Numbered from the stretch's first letter, positions 23,662-31,778 are shown. The stretch: DNA of 32,168 nt from an uncultured Prevotella sp. (GCA_905233825.1 CAJOFE010000033.1:1-32168); one strand, 5' to 3'. Numbers and translations are program-made. The notes: a model not told the origin generated them from the letters alone.

Positions 23662-26268
23662 TTATCTTTTGATTTTCCAGGTGTAATCGGCAGTCTTGGC
23701 CACGTACAAGCCGCGTTTCAGACTAAGCTGTGGCAGGGCGGCAAGGGTGGTGGTAAGGAGAAGACGACCGTCAGGAGTGTAGATACTGACAGGGGTGAAG
23801 GCCCTCTCCTTCTCTCCCTGTATGGGGAGGGAAGTGATGTTGTCCTCCACAGGTGCTTTCACTTCTTTCAACTTCTCGAGGAGGGCGAGCTCGTCGATAA
23901 GTTCTCCCTTCAGTGTATTAGTGAGGTAGATGCCAGTCACGTCGTAATACTTCCCTTCATAGTCAGTAGGCACGGTGATACCTTTCAGTTTGAAGGTGTT
24001 GTAGAGGCGTATGTGGTTGTCGCCACCGTCAACCCAGATGGCCCCGTCGTAGGTTAGGGGAGTGGTCTTCAAAGTGATGAGGTCGCCGTAGTCAGCAGGG
24101 GTGACTTCTTCCACCAGAAGCTCGCGAGGTTCCACCTTGTTGCCAGGTGTCTGGGTGAAGCCATAGCTGTTGGTATAGGCGCTCATGCCAACGAGCGTGG
24201 GTATGCCGTTGCTGACGTAAAACATTCCGAAGACATTGCCGTTAAGCATGTCGCCTGAGCTAAGCGTCAGTCCTGTGTTGCTGAAGGCAATGGATCCCGA
24301 GGCATCGCGCACGAAAGCATTCTTGCCATTGACATAGACCACCAGCGCATCGTTGAGCAACAGGGCGGCCTCGGTACCTGACTCCAGATTCTTGAAGTCG
24401 GCAATACTGGTGGCTATTTGCAGTTCCTGCACGGTGACGTGGCAGGTGTCTGACAGTTCTTCCTTGCCATTGGCTACAACGATGACGTCGGCCTCTCCTA
24501 CAGCAACGCCAGTGATGAGTCCCTTTTCATCGACGGTGACGATGTCGCTATCGGTAGAAGACCACTCTAAGGTATAGGGGGCCGTGTCAGGATAACGCTC
24601 TTCAGTGAGCTGATAGCTGAGCTGATGGCCCACGGTAACTGCCTTAGGCAGGGTGATGGTCTTCAGTACGTTCAGGTCGATGACATCGAAGCTGATGACG
24701 CCGTTTCTTAGGCTGATGTTCTCCAGTCCCAGCAAATTGGGCTTACCTGACCAGGTGAGCAAGTTGGCAGGCGAGGTGGAGTTGTTGAGCATGGTGACGT
24801 GTCCTGTGCCAGGGAAGGGGTCGCTGGCCCGTCCTGCCGAGCCGTCGGCACCTTTGGCGCGTAGCAGCTCGAAATAGTTGTGCTTGGGGTTGATATTAAC
24901 GTTGTTCTGTTGCCATACATTGGTGTTGGTGGAATCCACGCGATAGGCCAGCATGCCGCTTCCAGGCAGGTACTTGTCCCATTTAGCTGTCTTCTGACGG
25001 TTTTCGAAGAGGAAGAATTCTTTTTTCACAGGTGAGTCCAGACGATAGCCTGTGTTCGACTTGCTGATTTCCTCGAGCGTGTAGCTGCCCTCTTCGGAGA
25101 TGAGCTGTGGGGTGGCAAAGCCGATAGCGTAGCGCTCGTAGATGGTGTAGCCTACGGGGGTGCGGCTGTAATTCTCGTAACTACCTCCAGCCATGATCGA
25201 CCAAATGCCAGGATGGGGGCTTTCTCCGCCACTGCCCTCGTAGTCAGTATCGTAGAGGTCGGGCAAGCCCAGCACGTGGCTGAACTCGTGGCAGATGGTG
25301 CCGATGCCGTCGATGATATTCCAGCTGGCAGAACCAAAGAGCTCCGTGCTGCAGGCATAGCGTCCCATAGCTACACCGTCGCATCGCACCTGCCAGTTCC
25401 ATCCTGCGTTGGGACGGTAGATGCTGCTGGCATGGGGCCACACTAATCGTGAGTCGTTGCCAGTCACGTTCGATCCTAAGCCGGCGAAGATGAAGTAGAT
25501 CATGTCCACCTCGCCGTTGTGGTCGCCGTCATATTGGCTGTAATCCACTATGGAGTCGGCCAGCTCAATGGCATTGATGGTGATGTCGGAAATGTTTTCG
25601 AACCCGTTGGGATGATATTGGCTGTAATCCACGGTGATGGGGCCCACCACGTCGAACGAGGGCGAGAACACTCCGTAGGAGTTGTCGTAGAAATAGTCGC
25701 GCACACTGCCTGTATATCGGCCATACTGCGTATTGTCGTAGCCTGTGTAGTCCTCCATGTTGGCCATGTCATCGACGAGGGCGGCATAGTCTTCGCGTGA
25801 GAACTCGCGGTCGTTGAACTGCACCAGCATGATGAGTCCCTTGAAAAGGTTGTAGTCGTAGGCAGATGCCTGATGCGAGGCACGTGCCTTTGACCTGCGT
25901 CCTTGTTCTGCCTGCTGCTCCTGGGTGGTGGCAGCGGCCATGCTTGGGGTGATGTATTTCTTCACTTCTGCCAGCCATGCCTGCTCGTCGGCAGCGCGCA
26001 TGGAGGCATCGTGGGCTATTCGTGTGGTGGGGGCCAGCTTTCCGTTGCTGTCCAGTTGTGCATAGACATAGAAACCATCCGAACGGCGCACGATGGAGTA
26101 GCCGTCTTCGGTGGTGTTGAAATGCATGTATTCATCGCCTACCAGGCGGATAGTCAGCTCTGTTCCGTCGGGCTGGGTGATACGTGCTGTGCCTGGATGG
26201 GCAGGAACAGCCATTGCCATGCTGGTAGTGAGCATGGCAATGGCAAGTAACATGAAAAGTCTTTTCAT
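23662..26268 (-). CDS. Secreted M6 family metalloprotease with Ig-like and C-terminal tail domains
   Basis: An 868-residue secreted zinc protease. A signal peptide (ends SMAMA) is followed by a propeptide-like segment (VPAHPGTARITQPDGTELTI ... EDGYSIVRRSDGFYVYA) usual in M6 enzymes. The catalytic domain has CHEFSHVLGLPDLYD near residue 327, the HExxHxxGxxD zinc site. A group-2 bacterial Ig-like domain (WSSTDSDIVTVDEKGLITG) and a beta-rich domain follow. The end (SIYTPDGRLLL ... LKRGLYVAKTADYTWKIKR) resembles a type IX-secretion type A sorting tail. The substrate is unknown; host or dietary proteins are likely. It starts 9 nt after the DUF4332 gene, in one operon. Confidence 0.9.
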   Translation of the reverse strand: MKRLFMLLAIAMLTTSMAMAVPAHPGTARITQPDGTELTIRLVGDEYMHFNTTEDGYSIVRRSDGFYVYAQLDSNGKLAPTTRIAHDASMRAADEQAWLAEVKKYITPSMAAATTQEQQAEQGRRSKARASHQASAYDYNLFKGLIMLVQFNDREFSREDYAALVDDMANMEDYTGYDNTQYGRYTGSVRDYFYDNSYGVFSPSFDVVGPITVDYSQYHPNGFENISDITINAIELADSIVDYSQYDGDHNGEVDMIYFIFAGLGSNVTGNDSRLVWPHASSIYRPNAGWNWQVRCDGVAMGRYACSTELFGSASWNIIDGIGTICHEFSHVLGLPDLYDTDYEGSGGESPHPGIWSIMAGGSYENYSRTPVGYTIYERYAIGFATPQLISEEGSYTLEEISKSNTGYRLDSPVKKEFFLFENRQKTAKWDKYLPGSGMLAYRVDSTNTNVWQQNNVNINPKHNYFELLRAKGADGSAGRASDPFPGTGHVTMLNNSTSPANLLTWSGKPNLLGLENISLRNGVISFDVIDLNVLKTITLPKAVTVGHQLSYQLTEERYPDTAPYTLEWSSTDSDIVTVDEKGLITGVAVGEADVIVVANGKEELSDTCHVTVQELQIATSIADFKNLESGTEAALLLNDALVVYVNGKNAFVRDASGSIAFSNTGLTLSSGDMLNGNVFGMFYVSNGIPTLVGMSAYTNSYGFTQTPGNKVEPRELLVEEVTPADYGDLITLKTTPLTYDGAIWVDGGDNHIRLYNTFKLKGITVPTDYEGKYYDVTGIYLTNTLKGELIDELALLEKLKEVKAPVEDNITSLPIQGEKERAFTPVSIYTPDGRLLLTTTLAALPQLSLKRGLYVAKTADYTWKIKR

Positions 26269-26277
26269 TCTGTATGT

Positions 26278-26685
26278 TTAGTAGGTCATTTTGGGCTCCA
26301 GCTCCTTGGCCTGGTCAATCATCTTCTGCACCTCGCTGATGGCAGGTACACGGCCGCAGATCTTGAACTGTTCGTTAATCTCCTCCAGCTTCGGCTGCAG
26401 GTTCTCAGCTACACGATGGCGGAACTCCTTCACGGTATCAACGCCAGCCTTCTCCAACAGCTCTGAGAACTGGGGGCCAACGCCATTGATACGGAACAGG
26501 TCGGCATGGTTGGTCCAGCGCAGGATGAGCTTCTCGCTGATGCCAGTCTGCTCGGCCAGCTCCTTGCGTCCTTTCGGGGCAGCGCACTTCTCTAAGAGTT
26601 CACTCACTTTGTTGATGCCAGCGGCAACAAGCTTCTCGGCATAGACCTCGCCTACACCCTCGATGTCGATGATTTTGTAGTCCAT
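26278..26685 (-). CDS. DUF4332 helix-hairpin-helix protein
   Basis: A 135-residue cytoplasmic protein with no signal peptide. It has two helix-hairpin-helix-like units: IDIEGVGEVYAEKLVAAGI near the N-terminus and RINGVGPQFSELLEKAGVDT in the middle. This arrangement is that of DUF4332, a family related to DNA-binding HhH modules whose function is unknown. It is followed by the secreted M6 protease after 9 nt, so the two are co-transcribed, although no functional link is obvious. It has its own -7 box. Confidence 0.88.
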   Translation of the reverse strand: MDYKIIDIEGVGEVYAEKLVAAGINKVSELLEKCAAPKGRKELAEQTGISEKLILRWTNHADLFRINGVGPQFSELLEKAGVDTVKEFRHRVAENLQPKLEEINEQFKICGRVPAISEVQKMIDQAKELEPKMTY

Positions 26686-26701
26686 AATAATCCTATTTTA
26701 G

Positions 26702-26750
26702 TTATTAATGAATGGAAATTTTTCGCAAAAATACACATTATTAATGAATG
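26702..26750. repeat. 13-bp direct repeats flanking the DUF4332 promoter
   Basis: TTATTAATGAATG occurs at 26702-26714 and again at 26738-26750, 36 bp apart, on either side of the -7 box at 26726-26733. This AT-rich spacer may hold a regulator site; no regulator is identifiable. Confidence 0.55.
26726..26733 (-). promoter_or_regulatory. Putative -7 box of the DUF4332-M6 protease operon
   Basis: TATTTTTG on the minus strand fits TAnnTTTG, 40 nt before the ATG. The nearest TTTG upstream (26760-26757) leaves a 23-bp spacer, slightly long. Confidence 0.5.
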
Positions 26751-26836
26751 ATGAATCAAAAATATGAATAATTTTTTATTAATTAAGATTTGCTAAATAA
26801 GAATTAAGAATTATTTCAGTACCTTTGGAGGCGAAA

Positions 26837-27808
26837 ATGAATGTGATACGCTTTGCCAAAGACTGGACGCTGCCCGTGGCCATGGGGTTAGGGGCTGTGC
26901 TCTATCTGGTGTTTGCCTTCGTGCCCTGGCTCGACAGTGCAGCGTTGTTCTTTGCCCCTGTGATGGAGGCTATCCTGCCCGTCTTTATGTTCCTGGTGTT
27001 GTTCGTCACCTTCTGCAAGGTCGATTTCCACCAGATGCGCCCTGTGTGGTGGCATGCCTGGGTGCTGCTGTTCAACCTGCTGTTCGTGGGCATCATCATG
27101 CTTATCATCCTCGTTTCCCCATTCTCGATGAATACCCAATTCCTGGTTCTCATGGAGGCCCTGCTCATGTGTATCATCGCTCCGTGTGCTACGGCTACTG
27201 CTGTGGTGACGCAGAAACTGGGGGGCAACCTGGAGCAGACGACCACCTATACCTTCCTGTCTAACTTCCTCACCGTGCTCTTAGTGCCCATCTGTTTCCC
27301 CATGATTGAGAAGGATGCCGACGTGTCGTTCTGGGCTGCCTTCTGGAAGATTCTCTATCAAGTGGTGACCCTGCTGGTGGTGCCTATGCTGCTGGCCTAT
27401 ATTGTGAAGCATCATGCCCATCGTCTGCACCAGCGCATTATCAGTATTCGCGACCTCTCCTTCTACCTCTGGGCCTGCTCGCTGATGATAGTCACAGGCA
27501 CCACGGTGAAGAACATCGTCCATGCCCAGGCCACGGTGGTCTTCCTGACGGTCATCGCCCTTCTGGTGCTGGTGCTCTGCGTGGTGCAGTTTGCCGTGGG
27601 GCGTTTCATCGGCCATTACTTCGGGCATGCGCAGGAGGCCGGCCAGGCGCTGGGACAGAAGAACACCGCTTTTGCCATCTGGCTCAGCATCACCTACATG
27701 AATCCGCTGGCCAGCGTAGGTCCAGGCTGCTACATCTTGTGGCAGAATATCATCAATTCAGTAGAAATTTGGCAGCATCGTATAACAAATTCGGAAAAAA
27801 GTGCGTGA
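26837..27808 (+). CDS. Bile acid:sodium symporter-like membrane transporter
   Basis: A polytopic inner-membrane protein of 323 residues with about nine or ten helices. It belongs to the bile acid:sodium symporter-like group of Bacteroidetes: an N-terminal FAKDWTLPVAMGLGAVLYLV helix, a conserved MCIIAPCATATAVVTQKLGG stretch resembling the crossover region of the fold, and DLSFYLWACSLMIVTGTT. The substrate is unknown. ATG 26837 is preferred because GGAGG (26827-26831) lies 5 nt before it; an in-frame TTG at 26825 overlaps that site. A TACCTTTG -7-like sequence (26820-26827) overlaps the ribosome site and, if used, would leave almost no leader. The phosphatase gene follows 50 nt later with its own -7 box. 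Confidence 0.78.
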   Translation: MNVIRFAKDWTLPVAMGLGAVLYLVFAFVPWLDSAALFFAPVMEAILPVFMFLVLFVTFCKVDFHQMRPVWWHAWVLLFNLLFVGIIMLIILVSPFSMNTQFLVLMEALLMCIIAPCATATAVVTQKLGGNLEQTTTYTFLSNFLTVLLVPICFPMIEKDADVSFWAAFWKILYQVVTLLVVPMLLAYIVKHHAHRLHQRIISIRDLSFYLWACSLMIVTGTTVKNIVHAQATVVFLTVIALLVLVLCVVQFAVGRFIGHYFGHAQEAGQALGQKNTAFAIWLSITYMNPLASVGPGCYILWQNIINSVEIWQHRITNSEKSA

Positions 27809-27825
27809 GTTTCAAAGAAAATGTT

Positions 27826-27833
27826 TATCTTTG
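27826..27833 (+). promoter_or_regulatory. Putative -7 box of the SpoIIE-type phosphatase gene
   Basis: TATCTTTG followed by C, 25 nt before the ATG at 27859, fits TAnnTTTGC well. No TTTG is found exactly 20 bp upstream. Confidence 0.6.
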
Positions 27834-27858
27834 CACTCAAAATCATAGTATTCCGCCT

Positions 27859-29919
27859 ATGAATAGATTGGTAAGACGCTTGTTTATGGCCGTGGGGGCA
27901 GTAGTCGTCACGATGCTCTTTTCGTGTCAGGAGGCGGATAAGAAGGTCGAGATGCGTTCTGGCCATGCCGACAGCGTCATCTTTGATGCTGGTGCCGTGA
28001 AGAATTACGATCTCATGCTGCAGCTGGTCGATAGCTTCGAGCAGACGGGCGAGCTGTCGGCTCTCGCTGCCAATCGCTGGCGTGGCGTGGCCCACTATCA
28101 TCAGGGGCAGTTCAAGTCGTCGGAATACTACTACAAGAAAGTCATGGAAGCCGACATCAAGTCCGATGAGGACATGCTCGGCTATGTGAAGTCAGCTCGC
28201 CGCCTGTCAGAGCTGCTGCTCATCAAGGGCGACTACGAAGGCTCGCTCGAAGTGGCGCTGCCTGCCGTGGCCAAGATGAGGAAACTGGAGATTGGCTCTG
28301 ACATCGACTATGCCATTCTGCTCAACAACATCGGCTGCTGCCAGCTCAACCTGGGACTTGGCGAAGAGGCTCAGGAGAGCTTCTACACCGCCCGTCAGCA
28401 CTACATCAACCGTTGGTCCACTGACAGCACGGGCCGTGGCTTCCAGGAGGCTGTCGTGGGCACCGTCTATACCAGTCAGGCCTATATCAACACCAGACGT
28501 TTCGACGAGTCGCTCTATTGGATTGACCGTACGGAGATGCTACTCAACAAGTACAGCGAGAAGCCCGATGCACGCCGTGAGTATTTCGACGAGTACCAGG
28601 GGCGCATTGAAATCATGCGCGCCATAGCCATGCAGGGCCTCGACAGCATCGACAAGGCCAGGGAGGCCTATCAGCGCTTCCAGCAGACCGACTACTCCAA
28701 GACGAGTGTCGGAAACGTCTATGCCACTGAATACCTGTTGAATGCCCATCGCTATGCCGAGGCTGCCGACAACTATCGCTATTTAGATCAGATGCTCGAC
28801 GACTGGGGCATCGACCTCACGCTCGACAACATCCAGCTCTATCTCCTTCCCAAGCTCCGTGCCAATGTGGGAGCCATGCGCAAAGACTCCGTCATGGCCA
28901 TCTCCATGGAGCTCTGCGATGCCCTCGACAGCGCTATTGTCAAGAGGAAGAACGACGATACCGCCGAGCTGGCCACCATCTACGACACGGAGAACAAGGA
29001 GGCTCAGATAGCCCGTCAGCAGTCCGACCTCTCGCGCCAGCGCTTTGTCACTACGGTTGTCGCCCTGGGACTGGTGCTGCTCTTCTTCACCATCTACACC
29101 ATCCACCGTCGCAAGCATACGCGCCATCTGGCAATAGCCCACGAGAAGCTGCAGAAAGCCTACGACCAGCTGGAGGAAACCACAGCCGTGAAGGAGCGCA
29201 TCGAGAGCGAGTTGCGCATTGCACGCGAGATACAGATGTCGATGGTGCCCAATATGTTCCCAGACTATCCTGGCCTCGACCTCTATGGCTCCATGACACC
29301 TGCCAAGGAGGTGGGAGGCGACCTCTATGGCTACCTGCTCGTCGATGACAAGCTCTATTTCTGCATAGGCGATGTCAGTGGCAAGGGCGTGCCCGCATCG
29401 CTCTTCATGGCACAGACCACACGTCTGTTCCGTACGCTGGCTGCCCAGCTCATGATGCCTGCCGAGATGGCCACCCGCATGAATGCCGCCCTGTCAGAGA
29501 ACAACGAGCAGGGCATGTTCGTCACCATGTTCATCGGACTCCTCGACCTGAAGACAGGGCGTATGGACTACGCCAACTGCGGCCACAATCCGCCCGTGAT
29601 AGGCCGAGGTGCTGACGTTCGTTTCCTTGAGATGGAGCCCAACGCTCCCATCGGCCTGTGGCCCGATCTGGAGTTTATCGGCGAGACCATCGACGACATG
29701 CACAATATCCCTCTCTTCCTCTATACTGACGGTCTGAACGAGGCAGAGAATCCCCAGAACGAGCAGTTCGGCGACGAGCACATGATGGATCTGCTCAAGA
29801 CAGGCAACTTCAACAGCGGACAGGAAGTCGTAGAGTTCATGAAAGACGAGGTGAAGAAGCATCGCAACGGTGCCGAACCTAACGACGACCTCACCATTTT
29901 GTGCTTGATGCTTGCTTAG
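27859..29919 (+). CDS. Membrane-spanning SpoIIE/PP2C serine phosphatase with periplasmic helical sensor
   Basis: About 686 residues. The N-terminus has an Arg-rich signal and lipobox-like MLFSC (Cys23). Residues about 30-390 are helical with TPR-like text (ALAANRWRGVAHYHQGQFKS; LLNNIGCCQLNLGLGEEAQE). One membrane helix at about 396-417 (TTVVALGLVLLFFTIYTI) is followed by a coiled-coil linker (EKLQKAYDQLEETTAVKERI) and a cytoplasmic SpoIIE/PP2C phosphatase domain with its metal sites (EVGGDLYG, IGDVSGKGVPASLF, NCGHNPPVIG, LYTDGLNEAEN, NDDLTILCLM). It probably senses an envelope state and dephosphorylates a serine on a partner such as an anti-sigma antagonist; no partner is encoded nearby. The ATG at 27859 is chosen because longer starts lack a signal peptide and overlap the promoter and the end of the transporter gene. 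Confidence 0.88.
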   Translation: MNRLVRRLFMAVGAVVVTMLFSCQEADKKVEMRSGHADSVIFDAGAVKNYDLMLQLVDSFEQTGELSALAANRWRGVAHYHQGQFKSSEYYYKKVMEADIKSDEDMLGYVKSARRLSELLLIKGDYEGSLEVALPAVAKMRKLEIGSDIDYAILLNNIGCCQLNLGLGEEAQESFYTARQHYINRWSTDSTGRGFQEAVVGTVYTSQAYINTRRFDESLYWIDRTEMLLNKYSEKPDARREYFDEYQGRIEIMRAIAMQGLDSIDKAREAYQRFQQTDYSKTSVGNVYATEYLLNAHRYAEAADNYRYLDQMLDDWGIDLTLDNIQLYLLPKLRANVGAMRKDSVMAISMELCDALDSAIVKRKNDDTAELATIYDTENKEAQIARQQSDLSRQRFVTTVVALGLVLLFFTIYTIHRRKHTRHLAIAHEKLQKAYDQLEETTAVKERIESELRIAREIQMSMVPNMFPDYPGLDLYGSMTPAKEVGGDLYGYLLVDDKLYFCIGDVSGKGVPASLFMAQTTRLFRTLAAQLMMPAEMATRMNAALSENNEQGMFVTMFIGLLDLKTGRMDYANCGHNPPVIGRGADVRFLEMEPNAPIGLWPDLEFIGETIDDMHNIPLFLYTDGLNEAENPQNEQFGDEHMMDLLKTGNFNSGQEVVEFMKDEVKKHRNGAEPNDDLTILCLMLA

Positions 29920-30178
29920 TTCTTTTTCGCCTTTCTTTTCCTCGTTGTATCATCTTGACGGAAAGAGAGCAGGCTCCAAAACGAAAAAGCACGTCGCTCG
30001 TTGAAATTAGCGCCCTCCTAAATGAAAATAACAGGTCGCTCGTTTGAAAAGGGAGGCAGCTACCCCTTTAACACAACTTTGCAATAATTAACGCGAAGCG
30101 AATTCAACAGATTTATTGTTGTTTGGCTGAATAATAGCAAATTATCCGAGCAAATTCTTAATTTATATTAATTTCCAA

Positions 30179-30207
30179 AGGGGTGTCTCGAGTTTTGGGA
30201 CACCCCT
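30179..30207 (+). terminator. Strong hairpin upstream of the HIRAN gene, terminator or operator
   Basis: Eleven-bp arms (AGGGGTGTCTC and GGGACACCCCT, one T-G pair) around a 7-nt loop GAGTTTT. The 3' side is CGCTTTAT, not a clean T-run. It ends 5 nt before the TATATTTG -7 box, so it occupies the place of the -33 element. It could end upstream transcription or be bound by a repressor. Confidence 0.55.
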
Positions 30208-30212
30208 CGCTT

Positions 30213-30220
30213 TATATTTG
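30213..30220 (+). promoter_or_regulatory. Putative -7 box of the HIRAN-serpin genes
   Basis: TATATTTG followed by C fits TAnnTTTGC. The only nearby TTTG (30194-30197) is inside the hairpin loop and gives a 15-bp spacer, short of the usual 20. Confidence 0.55.
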
Positions 30221-30283
30221 CAGTAGATAACATGATTGTCGAATTAAGATTTGAAAGTTATGGAAGCAAAGAAACTGTAATTT

Positions 30284-30598
30284 ATGGATTGCCACTTGGC
30301 GGGCAGAACGTATCACGATGCTGATGAGGTGTGGGATGACCTGAAGGTTGGTACCATCCTGAGACTAGAGCGTGACAAGAACAACCGTCATGATATGAAT
30401 GCCGTGATGGTAGTCTATGAAAAGGATGGTGTGGAGTATAAAATTGGTTACATCCCTAGTGGTGAGAATGAAACGTTGGCCAACTTCCTTGAAATGGGTT
30501 GGAACAACATCTTCGAGTGTCGCATATGCAAGATCAACGAAGAGGCGCACCCAGAGAAGCAGGTACACCTAACAATAAAGATTAAGCGAAATAAATAA
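30284..30598 (+). CDS. Stand-alone HIRAN-domain protein
   Basis: A 104-residue protein that is essentially one HIRAN domain: CHLAGRTYHDADEVWDDL, LRLERDKNNRHDMNAVMVVY and YKIGYIPSGENETLANFL give the G-x-x-Y start, the L-x-x-E/R-x-x-N-x-x-D-x-x-A signature and the G-Y-I-P strand. HIRAN domains of helicases and nucleases bind DNA ends or damaged DNA; short stand-alone versions have no known role. The frame is open upstream to ATG 30260 except for a TAA at 30278-30280: codons for MEAKKL, stop, then F and the called ATG. The N-terminus may therefore be shortened by a nonsense change. The serpin gene follows 28 nt later. Confidence 0.82.
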   Translation: MDCHLAGRTYHDADEVWDDLKVGTILRLERDKNNRHDMNAVMVVYEKDGVEYKIGYIPSGENETLANFLEMGWNNIFECRICKINEEAHPEKQVHLTIKIKRNK

Positions 30599-30626
30599 CA
30601 AGTATGATTTGATAATAAACAAAATT

Positions 30627-31766
30627 ATGAATATGTTTAATAAGAAGAAAAGTGTTCAATCCCCCTTTGAATTATTCTCAACAAAGGTGTTATTGAAGTT
30701 ATTAGAGAATAATGGCAACAAGAATGTCTTGGTATCGCCAGCACGAATTATGTCTATTCTGGCATTTTTGTCAAACTTCACTGACGATGAAACGAAAAAA
30801 CATATTATCAAAATACTAAGTATTACTGATGGTTCAAATCGCTATCTGACAAAAGAATCTTTGTTGCCATCCGATAATTATGAATCATGGGCAAGTGAAG
30901 AATATAAGAAAGCGATAAGGGTAGAGAACTGCTCTTCTGTCTGGGTGGATTCCTCTATTACGACTTCTGATACCTTTGATGTGGTTTCAAAAGAATGGAA
31001 TTTTGAGAAAGTTGTTACATCGTTATGCTCTGATGAAACAAAACAACGTATAAAGGATTACGTAAAGATGTACACGAATGGAATAATTAGGAACATGAAT
31101 GTAGATTTCTTACCAAATATAAAAGCAGCTCTGGTAGATTGTCTTTATTTCAAAGGGAAATGGAGGATGACTTTCGATACGAGTAATACTAAGCCTGATG
31201 TATTCTATTCAACGAATTCTGAAAAGATAGTTCCTTTTATGAAAGTTAGGTTAAGGTTTGGACATTATTACTCTTGTCGTACATTTCAGGCAATTGAATT
31301 GGATTATAGATGCTATTGTGAAGATCGCTCATATTCAATGCGAATATATCTCCCTAATGAAAATAAGTCATGTGTAGATGCCCTTCGTATTATTCAGAAA
31401 CGTGGAAGTGGCATTGAGTTCAAAACGAAACCTATCATTCTTAGTATGCCAAAGTTCAATATGTCAAAGGAAGAAAAACTATCTGGCGTTTTAAAAAATA
31501 TCGGGATGAACATAGGAAAAATAAAGTACCATATATTTAAGGATAATGGTGAGAGCCTGATGATTAATGACATCATTCAACAAGGTTCTATTAGAGTTAC
31601 AGAAAAGGGAACTGAGGCTGGCGTCTCAACATATACGAGTTTGAAGTTAGGACTCCCTCGTAAGATTCATTATAAAGAAATGAAAGTGAATCGTCCTTTT
31701 ATCTTTGAGATTATCGAAAAGCATTCTAGGTTAAGGCTATTTGCTGGAGTTGTGAATAAAATGTAG
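30627..31766 (+). CDS. Serpin family protease inhibitor
   Basis: A 379-residue serpin of normal core length. Visible signatures: NVLVSPARIMSILAFLSNF (helix B), YFKGKWRMTFD, ILSMPKFNMSKEEKLSG and the closing NRPFIFEIIEKHSRLRLFAG. The reactive-centre hinge EKGTEAGVST (residues 326-335) has the small residues needed for loop insertion, so it should be inhibitory. The bond attacked is probably among L-G-L-P-R-K (341-346); counting from the hinge gives Gly342, counting back from NRPF gives Lys346. No signal peptide or lipobox is seen, so it appears cytoplasmic, unlike the lipoprotein serpins of some oral Bacteroidetes. ATG 30627 is chosen over TTG 30609. It is AT-rich with many AAA, ATA and TTA codons, unlike the rest of the window, suggesting transfer. 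Confidence 0.9.
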   Translation: MNMFNKKKSVQSPFELFSTKVLLKLLENNGNKNVLVSPARIMSILAFLSNFTDDETKKHIIKILSITDGSNRYLTKESLLPSDNYESWASEEYKKAIRVENCSSVWVDSSITTSDTFDVVSKEWNFEKVVTSLCSDETKQRIKDYVKMYTNGIIRNMNVDFLPNIKAALVDCLYFKGKWRMTFDTSNTKPDVFYSTNSEKIVPFMKVRLRFGHYYSCRTFQAIELDYRCYCEDRSYSMRIYLPNENKSCVDALRIIQKRGSGIEFKTKPIILSMPKFNMSKEEKLSGVLKNIGMNIGKIKYHIFKDNGESLMINDIIQQGSIRVTEKGTEAGVSTYTSLKLGLPRKIHYKEMKVNRPFIFEIIEKHSRLRLFAGVVNKM

Positions 31767-31778
31767 GAGGAGATAAAT

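Larger units (their letters stand above)
29920..30259. other. Non-coding gap between phosphatase and HIRAN gene
   Basis: No convincing ORF. It holds a T-rich tract after the phosphatase stop, two near-identical GTCGCTCGTT(T)GAAA direct repeats (29993-30006 and 30035-30049), a strong hairpin (30179-30207) and a -7 box (30213-30220). Base composition shifts here from balanced to AT-rich, marking the left edge of the foreign-looking block. Confidence 0.6.

Noticed and set aside
27739..27858. N-terminal extension of the SpoIIE-type phosphatase by 40 codons
   Set aside because: It overlaps the end of the transporter gene and the -7 box, and would bury the signal peptide and lipobox that begin at ATG 27859.
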